Source of the DNA: Fulvia fulva
Taxonomy: Eukaryota > Ascomycota > Dothideomycetes > Mycosphaerellales > Mycosphaerellaceae
Direction: 5' to 3'
Length of the DNA: 64,000 bases
Assembly (NCBI RefSeq): GCF_020509005.1
Contig: NC_063023.1
Span: 2,170,001-2,234,000 of the forward strand
Part shown: one piece after another, positions 1-12,493 of the stretch
How positions within the stretch are numbered: the stretch's first letter is position 1
Layout of the letters: every line of letters begins with the position of its first letter
Notes under the pieces: model-generated
Told to the model about the DNA's origin: nothing
The model's database searches: none
What the model saw: only the letters and a program-made list of their open reading frames with translations
Translations under genes and position numbers: made by a program

Positions 1-489
1 GCTGCGCCTCCTGGATCCCGACTACAACATCATCACATCCAACCCCAGCTCCGACCCCAACCATCACCCCTCTCGAGGTCAAGCCAGTCGTCTGCCATGA
101 TGAAGCATACTTCCCGGGCCATGGCGACATACATCCTGGGCACCAATATTTACGGGCGAACCTGTTCTGCATAGATCAAGGGAGACTTGTCTTCGGTCCA
201 GGGGATTCCACGCATGTTTTGACGGAAAACGGTGGTGTCAAGTACTTCTTCAAGGCGGGATGGATACATGGCTGCATAACCACGGTGAACAACCAAAGTT
301 TCGTCGCCCCTGTGGGAGCCGAAGGTCCTTTCTGCACACAGATCATGTGGGACGCGTACCGGAAATGTGAGTGGTGCATCAAGGACTGATGATGGATGAT
401 GCTGACGTGGAGTAGGTGACAATGGTGGCGTTGGTGGGTACATCGATGTTGGCTGCCTGAGATACTGGTTTGATGGTGGTAGCGTGTGA
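1..489 (+). CDS. 3' end of a chitinase-like secreted protein (partial)
   Basis: The reading frame is open from the left edge (frame starting at base 3) to the intron at 367-415 (GTGAGT donor, GCTGAC branch, TAG acceptor) and continues at 416-489 to TGA. The visible 145 residues begin with a Thr/Pro/Ser-rich linker, followed by a Cys-rich module with CHDEAYFPGHGDI and, across the intron, KCDNGGVGGYIDVGCLRY. From memory, this C-terminal module is typical of large fungal GH18 chitinases of the killer-toxin-like/LysM type and related secreted proteins. The catalytic part would lie outside the window, so the enzyme assignment rests on the tail alone. The splice is well supported because it joins the KC and DNGG halves of the conserved motif in frame. 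Confidence 0.5.
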
Positions 490-1503
490 GTGACACCTTT
501 TCAAGGCCGGTCAATGGGCCTGGAATGTCGATGTGTGGTATCGTGGACCCGGCGTAGAGTCGCCTCTACCCATCTTCGGGTGTGGAATGGTCGCTGTCGG
601 CCATAGGTATTACAGGTGTTCTAATCTTCGGTGGACTTGTTGTTTAGAAAGAAGGAGGCTGGCTGGATCATCTCGCCGAGTTCCGAATTCGGGCTTGACT
701 TTCACTTCCGACCTCCGGAGGGAGGATTCTCCTTGCTGTCTTTTTCCTGCTCACCACAACAACACCTTTCGACTTCCTCCTTTTCGCTGCATAGGCACAC
801 GGCACACGGCACATGGCTCACGATCAAGCTCCTCTATTGGCCGCCTCCAGGATGATTGTCAATCCCGCCATCGGAGGCCAGACGGCAGCAAGATTTCAGC
901 CGCTCGAAAACAAGCATTTCGAAGCTGGCCAATCCATGCTTCTCGTTCAACATCACGCTCAAACTCGCCGCAGAACGCCTCCGAGCCATCGTGTATCATT
1001 GGAGTCTGGTTGTACAACGTTGCGGGTACCTCATGCGCTCTTTTCGTGGCTGGCTTGTGTCCTGCTCGAACCAGGATCGTGCTATCTGATGTTAGGACTT
1101 GGCCAAAATGCTTGCTCGGATGGATGCAACGTAGAATATGGAAGAAGAACCGACTCCCTCGATCTAACGGCACGTACTGAGCATAGCGCAGTCGTCGCTA
1201 TGCATAGCCGAGCCGTAGTGTCCTCTACGCCTCTGTCGTCCTGTCGCCTCCCGACCCAATGGCAGGACGGAGCAGCCTACTTCACCCTTCCTCCAGCTCT
1301 TCGAATGCATCTTGAAACACTGATGTCTTCGTATACGCCATCCACATCTTCGAGCCATACCAAGCCACATGACCCGGTCTTCTTGCAGCTAATGAAGAAT
1401 GCCTTCTGGTTCCAATCGGCGAGTCCGGATCGACATCACTGATAAGAAACATCAGGCGACAGCTGCATCGCAGCATCATCCCTCAGGACTTCTGAAAGAG
1501 CAC
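490..1503. other. Intergenic region, no gene recognised
   Basis: Several overlapping open frames occur here on both strands (for example 813-1442 on the plus strand), but none shows a recognisable domain, splice pattern or codon preference. A short hydrophobic stretch ending in TAG at 652-654 might be a lost C-terminal exon of the chitinase-like gene, but no in-frame splice reaches it. Confidence 0.4.
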
Positions 1504-1509
1504 TATATA
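1504..1509 (+). promoter_or_regulatory. Candidate TATA box of the subtilisin gene
   Basis: TATATA lies 116 bp upstream of the ATG at 1,625, a normal distance for a fungal TATA-containing promoter. This rests on sequence only. Confidence 0.4.
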
Positions 1510-1624
1510 GAAGGTAGGCTTGCTCGTGATGGTTCCCTTGCATCAACAGTCCTTGTAAGGTATTCCCAGCATTGTTCAGTCGTTCATTACAGCTTACTAC
1601 AAGCATCCACTCATTCTTTTAACA

Positions 1625-2895
1625 ATGCCTTCGTTTATCAACACACTTTTGGCTGCTTCAGCCGTGCTGCCGGCAGCATTGGCTAAGCCTACCATCATTA
1701 GGACACAGAGCGCCGAGACCATATCTGGTAAATATATCGCCAGAGTCGAGGACAACGAGTTTCTTGAGGCGGTCTTGTCGACTGTTCTGGATGTTGCTGG
1801 AGTCGAATCAACCTACAACTACACGATTGGTGGTGTGAAGGGCTTCACGTTCGATGGTGACGATGGCGTCCTCGACATCCTCGAGACCCTGGGCGCCATC
1901 AAGCACGTCGAGCCGGACAGCAAGGTCTACGCCACCGTGCCTTATGGTTACCTGAACAAGAAGATTGCTCCTCTAGCCAACACGACACAGCAAGTTCAGA
2001 ACTCCTCTACTTGGGGTCTTGGCCGCATCTCCCACCGTGAGAGCGGCTCCAACAGCTACAGCTACGACGACTCTGCCGGCGAGGGCTCCTTCATCTATGT
2101 GATCGATACTGGCGTCTACACCGAGCACAACGAGTTCGAGGGCCGTGCCAGCATGGGTGCCAATTTCATCGATGGTGAGGAGGACTCCGATGGACAAGGC
2201 CACGGCACTCACTGCTCTGGCACTGCCGCTGGCAAGACTTACGGTGTTGTAAGCTCATCCACATGTCCAACATACTTCACTTCACTAACTGTTCCCAGGC
2301 CAAAAAAGCCTCCATAATCGGCGTCAAAGTCCTCGGCAGCGACGGCTCAGGCACCAACTCGGGCGTCCTCCGCGGCGTCGAATGGGCCGTCAACAACGCC
2401 AAAGAATCCGGCCACATCGACCGCACAGTCCTCTCCATGTCCCTCGGCGGCACCTTCTCCCAAACCACCAACGACGCCATCGAGCAAGCCGTCGCCGAAG
2501 GCGCTTTCATCTCCGTCGCAGCCGGCAACGACGGCGAAGACGCCTCGAACTCCTCCCCCGCCTCCGCCCCCGGTGCTTGCACGGTTGGTGCGACTAATGA
2601 GGCTGATTCGAGATCTGATTTCTCGAATTTTGGAAAGATTCTGGATATCTTTGCCCCCGGGGAGGAGATTCTGAGTTCGTGGATTGGAGGCAAGACGGCG
2701 ACGAGGACGATTAGTGGGACGAGTATGGCTTGTCCGCATATTGCTGGCCTTGCAGCTTACTTGATCGGTCTGGAGGGACCACGCTCGCCGGCTGAGCTCT
2801 GCTCCAGGATTCAGGAGTTGGCGACTACTGATGTTATTCAGGGTGTGGGTGATGGAAGCCCAAACTTGCTCGCTTATAATGGTATTGCCGCCTAG
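1625..2895 (+). CDS. Secreted subtilisin-like serine protease (S8, proteinase K type)
   Basis: Two exons (1,625-2,248 and 2,299-2,895) with a 50-nt phase-0 intron encode 406 residues. Residues 1-20 form a signal peptide ending ALA. Residues 36 to about 105 look like an inhibitor_I9 propeptide (GKYIARVEDNEFLE). The catalytic triad is complete: Asp161 in YVIDTGVY, His193 in GHGTHCSGT and Ser350 in GTSMACPH, with the oxyanion Asn285 in AAGND. The length matches extracellular fungal proteinase K-like alkaline proteases, which hydrolyse proteins outside the cell. The 5' half of exon 2 is conspicuously C-rich at third positions compared with its 3' half. The gene is intact and unaffected by the RIP-type stops seen in the next two genes. 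Confidence 0.93.
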
Positions 2896-3264
2896 AGGCA
2901 AGGCGATGAGGGGAGATGGTCACAGTACTGCCGGATCACATCGGGAATGTGTATATCATGTGTATAGAAGCAGGAGATTGGCAGCGGCCTTAATGGTTGG
3001 CCTTACGTAGTAGATGGATACACAATTCAAGCGATGCATGATCTGGAGACTGCTCAGAGTTTCAGGGCATCCTTGACCATCCTCCTTTCGAGTGTACATC
3101 TGACTGATTGTGAGCCACTTCGTTGAGCATCACCGCCCCGACTCTATCTGGTCGATGAAAGACGAGCGCATGCTGTCAAATCCTCCTTCATAGTGCTGGA
3201 TGCACTGTATGCTATCGTCCTTATCAGTCATGCCGCAGATATGGAGAGTGGGTCACATATCACT
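2896..3264. other. Intergenic region between convergent genes
   Basis: This holds the 3' flanks of the subtilisin gene and of the minus-strand BTB pseudogene. No other feature is seen. Confidence 0.5.
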
Positions 3265-4009
3265 TCAAAACATTGCCATGTAACAGGGCTTGGCGGAGCC
3301 GTGAACGTGGTAGGCGCAGCCGATCTTCGAGAGCGGGCCCGAACCCTTCCTGTCCTGATCGCTCATGCCCTTCATTTCCACAGCGAGATCGAAGAAGAAA
3401 GTGTTCCAGCTAGAATCCTCTTGCTGGATCTTCAGACTCTGCTCCGTCCACTTGTATGCCGCGACGTCGACCGCCAGCTGGCGCAGAGTGTTTGAGCTTG
3501 CAGTCTTCGCATATGCTTTTCTGTGTACGCCGAGAGGGTATCTTCCTTCATCCCGCATCTTAGAGCAGAGCGCGTCTGCTACAGCATCTTGGAGGCTAGA
3601 GGACTGTAGTTTGTCACCTAGCAGCCAGCAGTCGGAAAGACGGTCCCATTCGTGGTCCTTGGCCCCATCAACTTTGTCTCCTTCCATTTACGAAAAGACC
3701 GATCCGGTGTAAATGAACCGAACAAAGATCTCGACGTGTGCCGGCTCTTCTTCTGGCAAGTTGATCGACCGCTCGGTGGCCTCTTTCTACTCGTGCGAAA
3801 GTGCTACGGCGCAAAAGTCGGAGTGTTTCTTCAGAATGTCTTCATCGGCGTACAATGTCTTAAGGCTATCGTCTTTGTCAACGCGAACGGCGATTAGTGC
3901 ATTATCGAAGCTGTGAAGCGGTCAGATCAATGAGCGCAGGGAGTGGTGTGTGGAAGATCTACCTTGGCCCGATAGCTACCGATTTGCGCGCAGCTACTGG
4001 CCCAACCAT
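3265..4009 (-). pseudogene. BTB/POZ domain protein, disrupted
   Basis: On the minus strand, exon 1 (4,009-3,963) and exon 2 (3,910-3,265) are joined by a 52-nt intron at 3,911-3,962 and give a 230-residue frame. It has the BTB/POZ layout: LKKHSDFCAVALSHE, then LPEEEPAHVEIFVRFIYTG, then LLGDKLQSSSLQDAV and a helical C-terminal part. BTB proteins are protein-protein adaptors. Two in-frame stops break it: TAG at 3,787-3,789, where Trp is expected (TGG to TAG is a TpG to TpA change), and TAA at 3,688-3,690, just before the internal Met of the downstream part. Both fit RIP-type transitions. A truncated product from the internal Met would lack the BTB core. Confidence 0.75.
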
Positions 4010-4449
4010 GTCTATCTGGTGGCACGGTGAGGTTGTGTTGTTGGTTGCGGATAGGTCGAACTGCTGTAGGTGCTAAGAGAGAATCAAACGTGAGTGTGGT
4101 CTTCCAAGATTAGCGTTTGCCCGCAAACCGTGCGTACAAAACGGTTGTAGGGGTTCTCGCTAAAGCATGTGAAACCCGCATCACTCGGAGTGTGCATCCT
4201 ATCATTGCACCCTATCACACCACGCCTTGCCACTGCGAGGTGCACCTGGTACCCGGAAGCCTCCTTTGGCTGCCGTTCTTATGGCACGATTGCCCAGTAG
4301 TGCTCAACTCATGCGCTTTAGTCGTCGTAATCGCGGAAGATGCAAATCGTCACTTCGTTCTGTAGCAAGTGCTTAGCACAGATATCTCATCATCGAATTA
4401 TATGTACAAGAAACTAACAGTCGTTACACATCGTCCTTTCGAACACCCT
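4010..4449. other. Intergenic region
   Basis: No coding frame, RNA gene or repeat is recognised. Confidence 0.4.
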
Positions 4450-5675
4450 CTACCACGACGTGCCCCACCTCTTTGCAGCCGTGAAGTCAATGTAGCTGAC
4501 ATTCGCATCCTTCAAGTTTCTAATACCAGCATTCGCCGCATCGATCGCCACCTCGCGCTTCATGATCTCGACAGCCCTCTCGACACCCGCCGCACCGAAC
4601 ACATTGCTAAACATGAAAGGCCTGCCAATTCCGACAGCCTTTTACACCGAGCGCGAGAAGCTTAACAACATCAGCACCATACCTCACATCACTATTAGCC
4701 CAAACCTCAGTCTGCTCAAACACCTATAGTGCCTTCTCGTGGATCTCAATAGCGACCTCAAGACCAGATGGCGACCCATCAAGCTGGCGACCGCCGTGGT
4801 TAGACAGGAGGATCGCTGGTGCGCCGTGATTAACAGCCTCGATGGCGTCTTCGACAGACTGGATTCCCTTTGGTACGATAGGGAGCTTGGTCTGGTTGCG
4901 CATCTAGTTGTACGTCTCCCAGGTGATGGAGGAGTAGGCTGAGTCGGCAGAGCCCACACCTTAGCGTGCAGCGCGGTGGTGGTTGCCGTCTACGGCGGAG
5001 TCAACGGTCAAGACGATTGCGTTGAAGTTGAGGCGCTCGCACTAGCGGACCTGTTCGGTTGTGGCGGTCTTGTTATGTAGGTCGATGTAGAGTTGTTGGA
5101 ATAGGATTTGGCCGTCCGCGCGGGCGGATTGGACTTCCTCTTTTGAGACGGAGGAGAAATCGGTGACGACTATAACAGTGTTAGTGGTGGCTAGCGATGT
5201 GGAGCGAGACTTCACGGGACATACTGTATAAGATGTTGCTAGCGGCGGCTCCCTTGACCAGATTCTTCTCAGCATCATCGTTCGCGTAGCCGGCACGCGC
5301 GCAAGGTGAGATGAAGAACGGCGCCGAGAAGTTGTGACCCAGAATTGTCGTTGGAAGTGAAGCCTCGATATTGTCAACCTGCACCATTACCCGTAGCCGG
5401 AGGCGAATGCGCTGAAAGACTTCGAGGTTGTCGCGGTACGACCATTCTCCAGCAGCTCCACTGTAGTAGTATGTATAGGCGGTCGAATTTATGTACCCTT
5501 CGGCAAGGTATTAGAAGTCTAGAAGACTAACAACATCGGACACATTTAGAAGCTGGCCACCAGTCTCGATTGTGCCAAATTGCTCTTTAACACCAGTGTC
5601 GGGCCAGAACATATACGGGCGCGCTGTATACGCCGCTCCTACCAGAGAGAGCGAGAGAGCTGTGTTGAGCAGCAT
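4450..5675 (-). pseudogene. Secreted FMN-dependent alpha-hydroxyacid (lactate-type) dehydrogenase, RIP-like decay
   Basis: On the minus strand, exon 1 (5,675-5,225) and exon 2 (5,169-4,450) flank a 55-nt intron (5,170-5,224, GTATGT...TAG). The remnant is about 390 residues and starts with a signal peptide (MLLNTALSLSLVGAAYTA). Family signatures are plain: [49 protein letters not shown], and the FMN/substrate motif [13 protein letters not shown]. It is inactivated by stops at 5,511-5,513 (TAA), 5,042-5,044 (TAG), 4,961-4,963 (TAA), 4,904-4,906 (TAG) and 4,724-4,726 (TAG), and by a one-base insertion in an A/T run near 4,639-4,642. The frame then resumes through the C-terminal KRWGTSW before TAG. 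Some stops are CAA/CAG to TAA/TAG RIP-type transitions, but others are not. Confidence 0.85.
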
Positions 5676-7096
5676 ACTGTCGGTATTGCTAAGGATTAAG
5701 AAGATCCGTAAGGCTAGAGCGAGGCAGTGCAACTACGAAGGAGCCTTAAGAAAGCACCTATCGCGGGCTTGCCAGCCTTATTAGACGCATCAGCACGCCT
5801 TCCACACATACGTGCGGCCGCCTTCCATCGTCACCTCGTTTGCGCCAGTCATTAGCAGTGGTGGCTTAGATAAAGAGGCACGATCCAGACCACCGGACAT
5901 CGCGTAGCATTTGCAGCATTTCTTGCTTTGGAATCTTCAGAAAGGGCTCCACTCCCGTCTTAGGAAGGTCTTAGTCTGAGACAAGATGCTAACAGAACGC
6001 ACACTCAGTCGTCAAAGTCAAACGATAACGGAGGTCTAACTCGAAGGGGTGCTCACTAGTATCACTTGGCGTGCTGCTAATATCGCGACTTCGGATCGGT
6101 GAGGGCAGTCTAAGCTAGAGTGTAACTTCGGCAGTCAGTGATGGCGCGTGTAGTGTGCCCCGAAGTTCGGCGTGACTTTGTCGTATAAGGCATGTTGTTG
6201 CTTGAAGTTGGTATAGCGTTGTAGATTTCTCCTAAGGAGTCGCTAATGTGGAAGCAAGGTCTGCTCAGCAGGTCGTTAATGTGAAAGAAGTGCTCGAGAC
6301 AAGAGTTCCCGACGACCATTTAGCCGGCACAGGCTAATGCAGTGGCTACAGCTCTTAGCGTGAAGTCGTGCATCACGTAGGCGGGTAGGGATCGGAAGCG
6401 TTCTGTTCTCCCCGTCCTTGCCTTACTTCCCAAACATCCGAACACTTCGCTTCAACTCGGTTGCTCGTTCGCTCTAGCGACTAAGAGCACAATGTTTTAC
6501 TGTGCTATCATAGTCCCGCGGCGTCGGACGAGCGACGTGCTGACATCTATGAAACCTAGGTTAACCGCTTCTAGCCGACTCGCTCTTAGGTCCGATGTCC
6601 TCGCTATAATGCAGCAGGTCTCGTTGGTGAAGACCTCAATGGCGATGTTGAGTAATAGATGATGGAGGAAGTAACGACGGCTCTAGTGCCACTCTTTTAC
6701 ATGTCGTATTGCGTCAGCGAGCAGGATGCGTGCTCGTATGCTCACGCGGTCACAGTGCTTTACGAACATCTGTATCCGAGTGCAGCACTGGACTTAAAAA
6801 CCACTAAGCCAGGCTCACTACGTCTATGCGTCCCGTCGCGACAGATGCATACACTTCTCGATGCTCGCTACTAGCTATTATTGGTCCCCCAATAGTGCTT
6901 CACGCTCATGCATGAAATTGTGCCCTTGGCAGTGCACGAAGCTGCTTTCGTAGCTGGTATAACGAACGCTATGAGAATAAGGCCCTCGAGAGCTGAAGCT
7001 AGAGACACATATCTTCAGCTCTAAGAAACATTGCTCAATAGGATGTCCCCAAGAGGAATGCCGACGCCGTTGTCAGCTCTAATTTACGGTACGTAG
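5676..7096. other. Long non-coding or degenerate stretch left of Copia-1
   Basis: No frame with recognisable protein similarity is seen on either strand, and stops are dense and mostly TAG/TAA. It reads like RIP-degraded sequence continuing from the dehydrogenase pseudogene. The last bases, CGTAG (7,092-7,096), are the left target-site duplication of Copia-1. Confidence 0.4.
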
Positions 7097-7271
7097 TGTT
7101 GTGAATCAGGTGACTTGGGTACCATATTAGTCAGGACTTGGCACACACACCCTATATCAGCAATATCTATAGCCACCATAGATACATCTTATGCAATTCA
7201 GAAGGTATCTGATCACCCTTATTGTTTCATGGTTCAGCAAGCTTGTACACTCGTCAATCACCCCTACAACA
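7097..7271 (+). repeat. 5' LTR of Copia-1
   Basis: It is 175 bp, TG...CA, and differs by eye from the 3' LTR at one base only (A at 7,169 against G at 12,566, a RIP-type TG to TA change). Confidence 0.9.
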
Positions 7272-7286
7272 GGTTATGAGCCCGGG
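7272..7286 (+). promoter_or_regulatory. Primer-binding site of Copia-1 (initiator tRNA-Met, half-tRNA type)
   Basis: GGTTATGAGCCCGGG immediately follows the 5' LTR. It is complementary to the anticodon stem-loop of initiator tRNA-Met (..GGGCTCATAACC) rather than to a tRNA 3' CCA end, as known for copia-type elements primed by a 5' half of tRNA-iMet. The same site is present in Copia-2. Confidence 0.75.
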
Positions 7287-10200
7287 TGCTCCTCTGCCTA
7301 TTCGACCTGAAGCCTGAATTGTCATCAGAGCCTCCATCAAGGATCAGCTTGCTTTGCTAGTGACCCTGACCCTGCATTTGCCTTACCTGTATCCAATCGA
7401 TTCAGCAACACCTACAGGAAGCCGAGGTCCTAAGCATCAATACTAGTGGTACAGCAGAAGAGCTAGGCCCAATATGGAGAGCAGAACAAACAACCACAGC
7501 AGCCTGGCCAAATCCGCCAAGGACAACCAGGTGCTGAAGAAGGGAGTCCAGTTCCAAGCCTGGAAAACGATGCTCCTGACAGCCCTTCTGGAGAACGATC
7601 TAGCTGGGCATGTCTTCTATGGTCTGGACTGGGTAGACAAGGTTTCAATGCCTTCCCTAGCAACTTATAGGGGGGAGACCACACCCATTGGGCCGGATAG
7701 CCAGGCTATAAGGCTGCATACAAGAAATGGAAGATCAATGATATGAAAGCATTTGGTTGCATCACATCAAGACTTGGTCCAAGCATAAGGCCAAACTTTG
7801 GTGAGGCAGACAAGTCTGCCAAAGAGCTGTATGATACCATTGCAACAACCTAGAAACCTGTGGTCATAATTGATCTATATGATGCAATGAGGAGTGTTAA
7901 CAAGCTAAAGCTTAATGAGCTTCGCCCAAACACCCTCAGATACTGTGAATCATTCTAATTCTGGGTACACAACCACAGGATTGCTCTAGATCAGTTCATA
8001 GTAACCTTATAGGTGGATGACAAGAAGAAGCTTAAGCCTCTCTTTGTTATGCCAGATAGGTACTACAGACTTAACTTTGTGGAGGGACTGAACTATGTTG
8101 AATAGCTCAGAACATAGAGGCACAACAATCCTCTAGAAACCACATCCCTAGAGACCATGATCTCCACCCTTAGAAGGGAACAAGTCCCAACATCCATCAG
8201 GACTAGACTTGTTGGGGGAGCTTTTGATGATGAGGATCTGTGCACTCAATGCACCCATAAGCACACCAATGCTAATTGCTTTAAGCAGCATCCGGAGAAG
8301 AACCCCAGGAGCAAAGGGAAAGACCCTAGGAAGGGGAAAACCCCAAAGCAGAAAGCCCAAGGCCAGAAAGGCAAGGGAAAGGGCAAAGCAGCAGCAGCTG
8401 TTAAAGATGATGACTAATCAGAGTCTGACACCCCTCAGAAGCGAGATGCTTTTGATGAAGGGGAGCAATCAGACTTCTGACTACCTCATAGGAGAGCAGG
8501 AGCAGTAGTGGCAATGGCAGTAAATGAACTGACCTGTAGAAGAGCCGCTGCTACAGTGCTTAGCCTGCTTATGTCAGACAAAATCTGGGATACAGGCACT
8601 TGATTTCACATCACCAACATGCTGGATGACCTCATCAATGTGAGGCGACTACATAAACCTAAATGCTTCTCCCAAGTAGTTGGACGATCCTAGCTGTACA
8701 TTAAGGGAGACATAGAAATTGTGTTTAAGAACCAATTTGGCTAGAAGCAAACCTTCATAGCCCGTAATGTCCTGTACTCCCTAGATGCTGATGCTACATT
8801 GATTTCTGCAGAACTTATGTTTAAAGATCATAGCATCTATATAGCCAGGCCATCAAACACCCTGCTCTAGAAAGGCAAGCCAGTGGGCTTGCTCACAATA
8901 GTCAAGAATATGACTATGCTCAGGAACTTCCGTATTAGGAGAGCTCCAAAGAGCAAAATCAACAGATCAAAACTGAGAGGCCTTGCAGCACTTGCCTTTA
9001 CTAAGCCAAGAGCTGACACTGTTAGATAGCACCAAAGACTTGGGCACATTAGCAGCACCTTACTCAATGCTACGAAGGGTATAGCAACAGGCCTTAAAGG
9101 AATTAATACTACAGAACTTAGACACTGCGAGCTATACAAGTTGTCCAGGTCATGGAGAGTTGTTTCAAGAACTCCTAGACCCTTGGCACTCCATGCCCTT
9201 GATGAAATTCATGCAGATCTGATTAGCCCAATTGAGCCAGTATCCTCATAGAAGTACAAGTACTGTCTAATGCTCACCTATGTAAAGACAAGGATGAGAT
9301 GGTGCATACTATTGGAGAAGAAAGATTATGCCCCTGCAGCAATCAAGGCATTCTTAGCCAAGATGTGGAACTTCTACAAGAAGACCCCTAAGATATGGTT
9401 CTCTGACCAAGGAGGGGAGTTCAACAACAAGGAACTTGCTAGGGAAGCCTAGGCTGAAGGCATCAGATGGGATTTCTCAGCCCCATACACTCCTAAGCAG
9501 AATGGGATTGCAGAAGCTTCTAACAAGGTTGTAGTGAACAAGGCAAGAGCTATGATGATAGACTCTGGCCTCCCACAATTTATATAGCATTTTGCTATGA
9601 AGCATTCATGCTACATCACTAACAGACTCTACAACCTTACTACCAAGAAGATCCCAATCCAGGACTTTGAAGAAGACCTTAGGCTGGGGGTCAGGGAGGT
9701 TGACCTGAGCAACATCAGGAGGTTTGGGTGCAAGGCATTTAGAAACTTGGACAACAAGCAAGATTCAGCCAAGTTCATGCCCAGAGCAGAGATATGGTGG
9801 TATATTGGATTCCAGGAAGACTCCTTAACCAACTACCTGCTCTGGAGACCAGTCTGGAATGGGAGGATGTGGACAGATGATTCCAAGTTTGGACCCTACT
9901 GCACCTTCAATAAAGACTGCCTATTTGGCCATCTATACCCTGCTGCCTAGCAGGTCGCTCAGGGGGAGCCATCTCCAAGAGATCAGAGCTCCTAGCTTGA
10001 AGCAGTAGATGATAGGAGTGAAAGAGAAGAAGAATCTACCTCCCAAATGGATCCTGAAGACCCCCCAGATGTCCCAGGAGGCCCCTTAGCAAGTCCTATG
10101 GAGCCTCACTCTCTATAAGGGCGCAATCACATGCTCCAACATGCGCCCCAAGCGCGTCACACCTCTCCACAGAATGGACAGGCGACTGAGCAGCCCTAGG

Positions 10201-12481
10201 GGGAACTTTAGCAGCATAGTGACCCAGCTGGACAAAATGGTGCATCAACAGAAGACTCCCCAGAGCGCCAAGGGGAGCATGTGACATTCTCACATACGCC
10301 AAGAAGCGCTTCCCCCCAGATCCAGGAAACCACTCCTGAAGAAACTGTCTATAGGCAACAAGACCCAGAGGACTCACCTGAAGACCCTGACAGCCTTATG
10401 ACCCCATTCCATCCTCAGCCCTATCTTAGCAAAAGAAAGAGAGGTGATATAGTGGAATCAACTGTCATGAAACAAGCAAAGGTCATTCCTGAGGCCACAA
10501 GAAGAAGCACTAGAGAGGGCAGAGCCCAGCATGACTACAGAATACTTGCTAATCAAGGATTCTCTGCAGCAGCTGCAGAATCTGCACCTAAGAAGGAGAA
10601 GTTGAAAGACCCAACTTCTCTCACTAATGCCCTTAGCAGGCCTGACAGAGCTAAATAGGTCAGGGCAGTCAGGAAAGAATTCACATCTCTTGAAGACACA
10701 GAATGTGTCCAATAGATTCATATGTCCAAGGTCCTAAAGGGAAGGAAGCTTCTCTCTAGGAAATGGGTACTTCATTACAAGTATCTGCTAGATAGAACCA
10801 TTGAAAAGCGCAGAGCCAGATGGACTGCAAAGGGATTCACCCAAAGACTTAGGATTCATGTCAACACATTTGCACCCACCCCAAGGCATGCTACTGGCAG
10901 AATCCTCCTGGCCCTGTGCATAGTGCTTGGCTAGAAGAGAAGGCAAATTGATGTGGAAACAGCCTTCATGAACCCCAAGATTGATAGACCTCTCTTCATC
11001 AGACCACCTGAAGGAGCTGAACTGATCAAGAAGAATGCATCAAACCTGGTCCTAGAGATCAAGAAAGGGTTGTATAGATTGAAACAGTCAGCCAACCTCT
11101 GGTACTATGATGCAAAAGAGACTCTTGAAGCTCTTGGCCTGAAGAGGACAGATTCTGATGCTTGCCTCTTTCAGGGGGAGGACATTCTTGTCCTCCTTTA
11201 TGTGGATGACTTCCAAATCTTTAGCAAATCTGAAAAGAGGATTGACAACCTCATTGCTGGCCTGAAGAAGAAGTACTCTATCAAGACTATGGACACCAAC
11301 CTCTTCCTTAGCATGCATCTGAAGCTGAACAAGAAGGGAGACCTTCTCATCTCCTAGAAGCATTATGCTTTGGAGAAGCTCCAGAAGTATGGCCTTGACT
11401 AAGCCAAAAGTGTCAAGTATCCCCTTGACCGCCTGTATAAGAAGCATACCTCACAATGCTCCATCCAGGACTATAATCTGTTCAACACAATGATTAGGGA
11501 ACTCCAGTATCTGGCCAACCAAACAAGGCCAGACATCTCCTATGCCACAAATCACTTGGCCAAATTTCTGGCCAACCTATCTGCAGACCACATTACAGCT
11601 ACAAAGCATGTTTGGAGATACATTGCTAGAACAATTGACAAGGGCCTGATCTTCAGAAAGAACTCTTCACTAAGGCCTGAAATCTACACAGATTCAGACT
11701 TTTCTGGGGATCCCTCAGACAGATCCACATCTGGGCTCCTAATCAAGATGGCTGGAGGCCCAGTAGCATGGAAATCTGCCCTCTAGAAGGAGGTAGTGCT
11801 CTCCAGCACTGAGGCAGAATATGTGGCCCTTACTGAATGCTGCAGAGAAGTGATGTGGATAAGGAACCTCCTGCAGGAGACTCAAAAGATGACAGGATGG
11901 AAAGCATCCCTATCCAAAATCTTTGTGGACAACCAGTCAGCTATCAAGCTTGTAAGGGATCACTCTAACCACAAAAGGACAAAGCATGTCAGGCTCAGGA
12001 ATCACTTCTGCAGATGGATTCATAAGCAAGGTGTCATTGTGGTTGAAAATATCCCAACAACCCTTCGGCTGGCAGACTGGCTTACAAAGCCAAAGTCCCC
12101 AAACCACATTCTCTGAGAAGGCATTCACACTGAGGCACAATCTCATTTGTCACTAGATACTATAGGAAATTTCATTTGTTCAAAGCACATTCATTTGTAT
12201 TAACTTTTGGAGCTATCTGCTCATCATCAGGGACCCATCAGGGTCATAACATGGCTGCCTTTCAAAGCAAGCCATTTCATAACAAAAGAGGAAAGATGAA
12301 GCTCAATAAGCTCAGAAGTGGGGCTATACAGGCATTCTGGCACCTGATGATTGTGATAACTGGAGCAGTTTGGCATATGCTAACATGTGCAAAACAGCTG
12401 AAGTGATGCACATCTGAAGGATATAGGAGTTGCCTGCACCTACTAGGTCTGTGGGGTCATCCTGGCAGACAATCTGCCAGC

Positions 12482-12493
12482 CTGAAAGGGGAG
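12482..12493 (+). promoter_or_regulatory. Polypurine tract of Copia-1
   Basis: A purine-rich run (AAAGGGGAG core) directly precedes the 3' LTR, in the position of the plus-strand primer. Confidence 0.65.

Noticed and set aside
533..1442. Plus-strand ORFs of 209-215 codons left of the subtilisin gene
   Set aside because: They overlap each other in several frames, start from non-conserved codons and show no domain or intron logic.
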